Origin: Candidatus Dormiibacterota bacterium
GTDB lineage: Bacteria; Vulcanimicrobiota; Vulcanimicrobiia; Vulcanimicrobiales; Vulcanimicrobiaceae
Direction of reading: 5' to 3'
NCBI GenBank assembly: GCA_035532835.1
Contig: DATKQG010000009.1
Span: forward strand, 1 to 64,000
DNA length: 64,000 nt
This document shows, one piece after another, positions 60,136-64,000 of this stretch. Numbering within the stretch: the stretch's first letter is position 1; the number at the start of each line of letters is the position of its first letter. The notes below the pieces were generated by a model. The model worked only from the letters and a program-made list of their open reading frames with translations. It was not told the DNA's origin and did no database searches. The translations under genes and the position numbers were made by a program.

Positions 60136-61296
60136 CTAGCCGTGGAGCGCTAGGCCGACCATCATGCCGTAGCCGATTTCGAGCGCGCGCTCGTCGATGT
60201 CGTAGCGCGGGCTGTGCTGCGGCTCGTGCCCAATTTCGGGTCCTCGCACGCCGACGACGAAATATGCTCCCGGGCGCTCCTGTTGCATGTACGACATGTC
60301 CTCGGACCACATCATCAGGTCGTGCGGATCGACCACGTTCCGTTCGCCGACGAGTTTCGCTCCGACCGCGCGCACCACATCGTTCATCGCCGGATCGTTG
60401 ACCGTCGGCGGATAGCCCCAGAGATACTCCAGTTCGTAATCCAAGCGCAGCGCGTCGCACAGCCCTTCGACGATGCGCTCGATGCTCTGTGGAATCTGGG
60501 CTCGCACCTCGGGATCGAAGCAACGCACGGTTCCGAGCATATCCGCATAATCGGGAATGACGTTAAACGTCGTTCCCGACGAGAGCTTGCCGACCGTGAC
60601 GACGATCGGATCCTTGGGCGCATATTCACGGCTAGGAATCGTCTGTAGCAACGTCACCAGTTGCGCGGCACCGACGATCGGATCGACGGAGAGCTGCGGC
60701 ATCGCGCCGTGGCCGCCGCGGCCTTTGAGCAGAATCGAGAAGCGATCCGAGGCCGCGAAGAACGCCCCGTCGCGTACCCCGACCTTGCCCGCTTCGAGCC
60801 CGCTATAGAGATGCAACGCAAAGGTCCGGTCAACGTGCGGATTTTCGAGCGCGCCGTCGTCGATCATCAGCTTGTTGCCGGCCGGCCCTTCTTCGGCCGG
60901 CTGAAAGCAGAACACGATCGTCCCGCGCACTTGCGCGCGCATCTGCATCAAATCGCGAGCGGCGACGAGCAGCATCGCCATGTGGCCGTCGTGCCCGCAC
61001 GCGTGCATCACCCCGGCTCGGGTGGAGCGATACGGGACGTCGTTGGTCTCATCCATCGGCAGCGCATCCATATCGGCCCGCAACAATGTGACGGGGCCCG
61101 GGAGGCCGCCATGGAGCGTTGCCAGGATGCCGGTCTGCCCGACGCCCGTCCGCAACTCGTCGTAGCCGAAACTGCGCAGTTCGCGCTCGATATACGCGGC
61201 GGTCGCGTGCTCTTCCAGCGAGAGTTCGGGATGGGCGTGGAAGTGCCGGCGATACCGGACCAAATCAGCCACCGGCGCCTGCAATACAGCGGTCAT
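60136..61296 (-). CDS. M20-family amidohydrolase/aminoacylase
   Basis: A 386-residue M20D-type metallopeptidase: YRRHFHAHPELSLEEHATAA, LLRADMDALPMDETNDVPY, HACGHDGHMAMLLVAARDLM, FQPAEEGPAGNKLMIDDGAL and DRFSILLKGRGGHGAMPQLS. The CGHDGH zinc motif and the PAEEG Glu place it with the HipO/IAA-amino-acid hydrolase type, which removes N-acyl groups. ATG 61296 gives the family-length N-terminus. Substrate unknown. Confidence 0.93.
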   Translation of the reverse strand: MTAVLQAPVADLVRYRRHFHAHPELSLEEHATAAYIERELRSFGYDELRTGVGQTGILATLHGGLPGPVTLLRADMDALPMDETNDVPYRSTRAGVMHACGHDGHMAMLLVAARDLMQMRAQVRGTIVFCFQPAEEGPAGNKLMIDDGALENPHVDRTFALHLYSGLEAGKVGVRDGAFFAASDRFSILLKGRGGHGAMPQLSVDPIVGAAQLVTLLQTIPSREYAPKDPIVVTVGKLSSGTTFNVIPDYADMLGTVRCFDPEVRAQIPQSIERIVEGLCDALRLDYELEYLWGYPPTVNDPAMNDVVRAVGAKLVGERNVVDPHDLMMWSEDMSYMQQERPGAYFVVGVRGPEIGHEPQHSPRYDIDERALEIGYGMMVGLALHG

Positions 61297-61398
61297 CGAG
61301 CCGCAGTTCAACGAACGGTCAGCACCCTCCGCCCTTGCGGTCGCCGGCGAGAGAGCGCCTCGCATCGCGAGCGCTGGATCTCGCGATACTTGAGATGC

Positions 61399-62265
61399 TC
61401 AACGCATATTGAAGTCGAGCCGAAAGAGATAGAAGCCGGCCGCTGCGCTGCAAAATGAGCGACCTGCTTTATAGCTGCTTTTACGCACGGCTTTCAGCGC
61501 CGCCTCATCGAATTCGCGATAGCCCGATGGGGAATACACCCACGCATCGTCCAGCTTATCGTCGGCACCCACCGCAATCTCCACAAGCACGACGCCCCGA
61601 TAGCGATCGTCTTGCATCGCGAGCGGAACGTCCGGCTGGGCGTAATGCGTCGCAACCGCGCCTAAGAACGGCTCTTTGCAGTCAAGCGGTCCGGGGACGC
61701 CCGCGATAGCGGCGGTCGCCACAGCGGCGTTCGGCCCCGGAGGCGCTTGCAATGCGTGTTTCGCGTCGATATCGGTATCTGGATTTATATGCAAGGGATT
61801 GTTCGCCATGCCGATACCGGCCGGAGCTTGGCAGGTCACGTCGCCCCTCGCATCCCAACCGAAAATTTGATCGCCGCTACTTTGCGCATCGCCCACATAC
61901 ATGTATTGCACCATAACGGGATGCGCGAAGCGCACGTATAGCACCGGCGACCGAAACACCGAGCGCGTGTACGCCGAGGTCCTACCGCGCATGTGCAGCG
62001 TTTGCTGCGTCAACGCAACCGAAGGAAACGCGGCTGTAAACCAACCGTCGCTCGTCTTAATGGTAACGTTGCCGCGAGCCGACCGAGCGCTGAAAGCCGC
62101 CAACCGATACGCGTAGAGACTCGACGGCGCACTCGCCCCGGAATCGGGCACGGCATACCCCTGCACGCGGGTCGGACAATACTCAGCGTAAGCAGACGCG
62201 TGGCCGCAAGTGAGCCATAGACATGCGGATAGCGCAATGAAAGCAACCGTTGTTGTTCTTCTCAA
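61399..62265 (-). CDS. TonB C-terminal-domain protein
   Basis: A 288-residue exported protein with a TonB/TolA-type C-terminal domain (~residues 195-288): QDDRYRGVVLVEIAVGADDK, LDDAWVYSPSGYREFDEAAL and KAVRKSSYKAGRSFCSAAAG. TTG 62265 starts the signal LRRTTTVAFIALSACLWLTC and follows GAGGG by 8 bases. The extra region (~40-190) is beta-rich and unlike the Pro-rich spacer of classical TonB. It may be a secreted energy-transducer-like domain protein; no ExbBD genes are nearby. Confidence 0.78.
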   Translation of the reverse strand: MRRTTTVAFIALSACLWLTCGHASAYAEYCPTRVQGYAVPDSGASAPSSLYAYRLAAFSARSARGNVTIKTSDGWFTAAFPSVALTQQTLHMRGRTSAYTRSVFRSPVLYVRFAHPVMVQYMYVGDAQSSGDQIFGWDARGDVTCQAPAGIGMANNPLHINPDTDIDAKHALQAPPGPNAAVATAAIAGVPGPLDCKEPFLGAVATHYAQPDVPLAMQDDRYRGVVLVEIAVGADDKLDDAWVYSPSGYREFDEAALKAVRKSSYKAGRSFCSAAAGFYLFRLDFNMR

Positions 62266-62405
62266 GCTAAGCCCTCGTACATAATCGGCGCAAAAGGTAA
62301 TAGCAGCAGGGAATCGTCTGTAAAAACGCGCTGCTGCGGGAAAACTGCAGTTCGCAGCAAACGCTATTAAGCTTACAAATCCGACGGGCGCCCGGAGGCA
62401 CACAC

Positions 62406-62798
62406 TCATCCGGGCGGCACATATGCCTTAAAAACGATCGTGTCGACTGCGGGGCGCCAGGATCCGATCATTGCCATCGGATTGGTCGAAGCCTTTTCCA
62501 GAAAATATAACAGCCCACTTTTCCCAAAAAGCAGAAAACTTCCACGATTGCCTCGTTCGAAGAACTCCGCTTCCGCTAAAAGCCTGGAGTGCTCGACCGA
62601 GTGCGGAGCCGGCTGAACCAGATCGTGAAAGACAAATCTCAAATCGTGACACGGACCCTCTTCCACCACGCGACATGCCTCAAGCTGCTTGAGGTAAAAT
62701 TCATTTCCGGCAAAATCAAGCGAACAAAGCCTAACCAAAACCTCGTACTCGTAGGGCGTAAGCTTGCGACCCACCGTAGGACTAAGGGCCTCCAACAA
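62406..62798 (-). CDS. Hypothetical protein
   Basis: A 130-residue protein starting at TTG (EALSPTVGRKLTPYEYEVLV) with no recognised family. Features are an acidic, mainly alpha/beta body with LCSLDFAGNEFYLKQLEACR and GSFLLFGKSGLLYFLEKAST. Its base composition is AT-richer than the surroundings, as for 32376-32768, which hints at later acquisition. The stop is 141 bases before the TonB-like gene start, so the two could be one operon. Confidence 0.5.
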   Translation of the reverse strand: MLEALSPTVGRKLTPYEYEVLVRLCSLDFAGNEFYLKQLEACRVVEEGPCHDLRFVFHDLVQPAPHSVEHSRLLAEAEFFERGNRGSFLLFGKSGLLYFLEKASTNPMAMIGSWRPAVDTIVFKAYVPPG

Positions 62799-63112
62799 CG
62801 ATGTAGACGCTCCCTATTGCTGCAGAGAATCGGCTTAAACGCACTTTACCTCTCACCCTCGCAAGGTTAAAAATCCAGCAATTTTTGATCACTTGCCAAA
62901 AAAGGACGTACTTAGACGATAGTAACGCAGTAACTTTCGCCCAAACCCACTACGCAGTTATTACCAGCGCGAGAAGCCTCCTGCCTGTTAGCTTCAACCG
63001 CTTAGGAGGGTCGTGCGTTAGCGCCCCCCGCATTCGTACTGCTGCCTCGCGGTGCCGATGCCAATCCCTTCGCGCAGGATTTCGGGCTCGCGGCGGGCGA
63101 GTACGATGCGTT
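62799..63112. other. 314-base intergenic region before the E1 alpha gene
   Basis: AT-richer than average, with poly-A (CCAAAAAAGG) and several TTTTTG tracts. A clear promoter could not be fixed: TTGCCA at 62893 is a weak -35 candidate with no good -10 at a normal distance. An AGGAGG at about 63004 has no long open frame behind it in the right register. No conserved element was seen. Confidence 0.5.
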
Positions 63113-64000
63113 GTGGCTTCCAAAAACAAATCCCGCGAAGTGACGCGATTCGAGCGTCATGGGCTCGGCGACGAGCAACTGGTCGCGATGCTGCGCACGA
63201 TGGTGATGCAGCGTACCCTCGAGAACCGCGGCTTTCAACTCAACCGCCAGGGCAAGATTCCGTTCGCATCGGCGAGCGAGGGGCATGAGGCAGTGCAGGC
63301 CGGCGCCGCGCTTGCCTTCGAGCGCGGCAAAGACGTCTACGTTCCCTACTATCGCGATCTCGGCTTGAACCTGGGGATCGGCCTGACGCCGTACGAGGTG
63401 CTGCTCTCGCTCTTCGCGCGCAAGGACGACCACAGCGCGGGGCGGCAGTTCCCGCACCACTACGGGAGCAAACGCCTGGGGTTGTACACGATCAGCTCGA
63501 TCATCGCCGCCCAGATTCCGCATGCCGTCGGCGCTGCGTACGCGATGAAGTACCGCAAAGAAGATCGCGCCGTACTCGTCACCTTCGGCGACGGCTCGAC
63601 CAGCGAAGGCGAATGGCACGAGTCGCTCAATTTTGCCGCCGCCCATCGCCTGCCGATCGTTTTTCTGTGCGAGAACAACCAATGGGCGATCTCGACCCCG
63701 CTCGCCAAGCAAATGGCTCAGCCAGACGTCGCGGCCCGCGCCGCCGGCTACGGGATGCCCGGGGTTATCGTGGACGGCATGGATCCGGTCGCTTGCTATG
63801 CCGCCGTGAAGGCGGCCCTCGATCGGGCCCGCACGGGCGGCGGCCCGACCCTGGTCGAGGCCAAGTGCTATCGGTTCCTCTCCCACACCACCGACGACGA
63901 CGACCGGACCTATCGTTCGCGCGAGGAGGTCGAGGAGCAGCGCAAGCGCGATCCGGTTCCCGTCTTCGAGCGCACCCTGATCGAGGCGGGCGTCCTCACC
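63113..64000 (+). CDS. 2-oxoacid (pyruvate/branched-chain) dehydrogenase E1 alpha, partial
   Basis: The first 296 codons of a thiamin-diphosphate-dependent E1 alpha subunit; the gene runs off the right edge. N-terminal MLRTMVMQRTLENRGFQLNR, QGKIPFASASEGHEAVQAG, the HHYGSKRLGLYTISS loop and the ThDP motif FGDGSTSEGEWHESLNFAAA through LCENNQWAIS are diagnostic. It decarboxylates 2-oxoacids and passes the acyl group to E2 lipoyl domains. GTG 63113 is the chosen start, with no strong RBS. Pyruvate and branched-chain substrates cannot be distinguished here. Confidence 0.9.
   Translation, partial: MASKNKSREVTRFERHGLGDEQLVAMLRTMVMQRTLENRGFQLNRQGKIPFASASEGHEAVQAGAALAFERGKDVYVPYYRDLGLNLGIGLTPYEVLLSLFARKDDHSAGRQFPHHYGSKRLGLYTISSIIAAQIPHAVGAAYAMKYRKEDRAVLVTFGDGSTSEGEWHESLNFAAAHRLPIVFLCENNQWAISTPLAKQMAQPDVAARAAGYGMPGVIVDGMDPVACYAAVKAALDRARTGGGPTLVEAKCYRFLSHTTDDDDRTYRSREEVEEQRKRDPVPVFERTLIEAGVLT

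Noticed and set aside
63030-63140. Short frame (AFVLLPRGADANPFAQDFGL...) upstream of E1 alpha
   Set aside because: It has no start codon with an RBS and overlaps the E1 alpha N-terminus; it is too short to support as a gene.
63002-63886. 294-residue minus-strand open frame
   Set aside because: Antisense to the E1 alpha gene, whose ThDP motif is unmistakable on the plus strand.
1-64000. CRISPR arrays, rRNA and tRNA genes (including tRNA-Sec)
   Set aside because: None were found by eye; long-stemmed tRNA-Sec was looked for near the selenium locus without success.

Overview
The window is high-GC DNA from a diderm (Gram-negative-type) bacterium: it carries an RND efflux adaptor, a TolC-family outer-membrane channel, a TonB C-terminal-domain protein and a predicted outer-membrane beta-barrel with a copper-amine-oxidase-N domain. 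Starts are often GTG or TTG, and many genes overlap by 4 bases. Gene content and style fit an uncultivated lineage such as Candidatus Eremiobacterota (WPS-2), but that is an inference. No rRNA, tRNA or CRISPR array was seen.

Layout. 1-4.7 kb (minus): RND adaptor, TolC, a two-domain AhbA/AhbB (siroheme decarboxylase/Lrp-like) protein and a truncated solute-binding protein. 4.8-7.6 kb: FlK-type thioesterase, CuAO-N beta-barrel protein with a strong terminator, and a secreted protein. 7.7-15.9 kb (plus): tandem nitrilase-like protein, DUF4337, beta-propeller, phosphodiester glycosidase, TldD and TldE. 16-22.2 kb: proC, TlpA-like thioredoxin, folD, Lon-N protein, O-methyltransferase, flavin reductase and an MBL hydrolase. 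22.2-27.1 kb: SUF iron-sulfur locus with divergent sufR. 27.1-29.1 kb: DUF485/ActP symporter. 29.3-32.8 kb: membrane and hypothetical proteins. 32.9-41 kb: ECF sigma factor with an anti-sigma-zinc-finger/alkyltransferase fusion, a pyroglutamyl-peptidase homologue without its catalytic Cys, a PHP protein with a histone-H1-like tail, an EF-G paralogue, a second solute-binding lipoprotein and pyrE. 41.2-50.8 kb: MBL protein, Bcp, K+ channel, thiOSG, ETF-quinone oxidoreductase, M14-type hydrolase and threonine aldolase. 51.2-55.7 kb: a selenium locus. 55.8-58.1 kb: an island with a GH64-like lipoprotein and an IS5-type remnant. 58.1-64 kb: FAD reductase, small coiled-coil protein, M20 amidohydrolase, TonB-like protein and the start of a 2-oxoacid dehydrogenase E1 alpha.

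The most striking locus is the selenium cluster. A SenB-type selenosugar synthase gene is divergent from a SenA-type selenoneine synthase gene, followed by selD. Read literally, selD is broken by an in-frame TGA, but the TGA sits exactly at the catalytic Cys/Sec position and a bacterial SECIS-like hairpin follows. The convergent neighbour is a DUF318-type permease whose gene is also split by a single in-frame TGA, at the first position of its CTCC motif and again followed by a compact hairpin. The simplest reading is two selenoproteins, one of them an undescribed Sec-containing permease, linked to selenoneine synthesis.

A second unusual feature is a family of 160-190 bp inverted-repeat elements. 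Three are intact, and each lies between the 3' ends of convergent genes. Their cores are shared or related and show compensatory changes in internal stems, while their 39-46 bp outer arms are different at every locus yet still self-complementary. A fourth, broken copy flanks the GH64/IS5 island.
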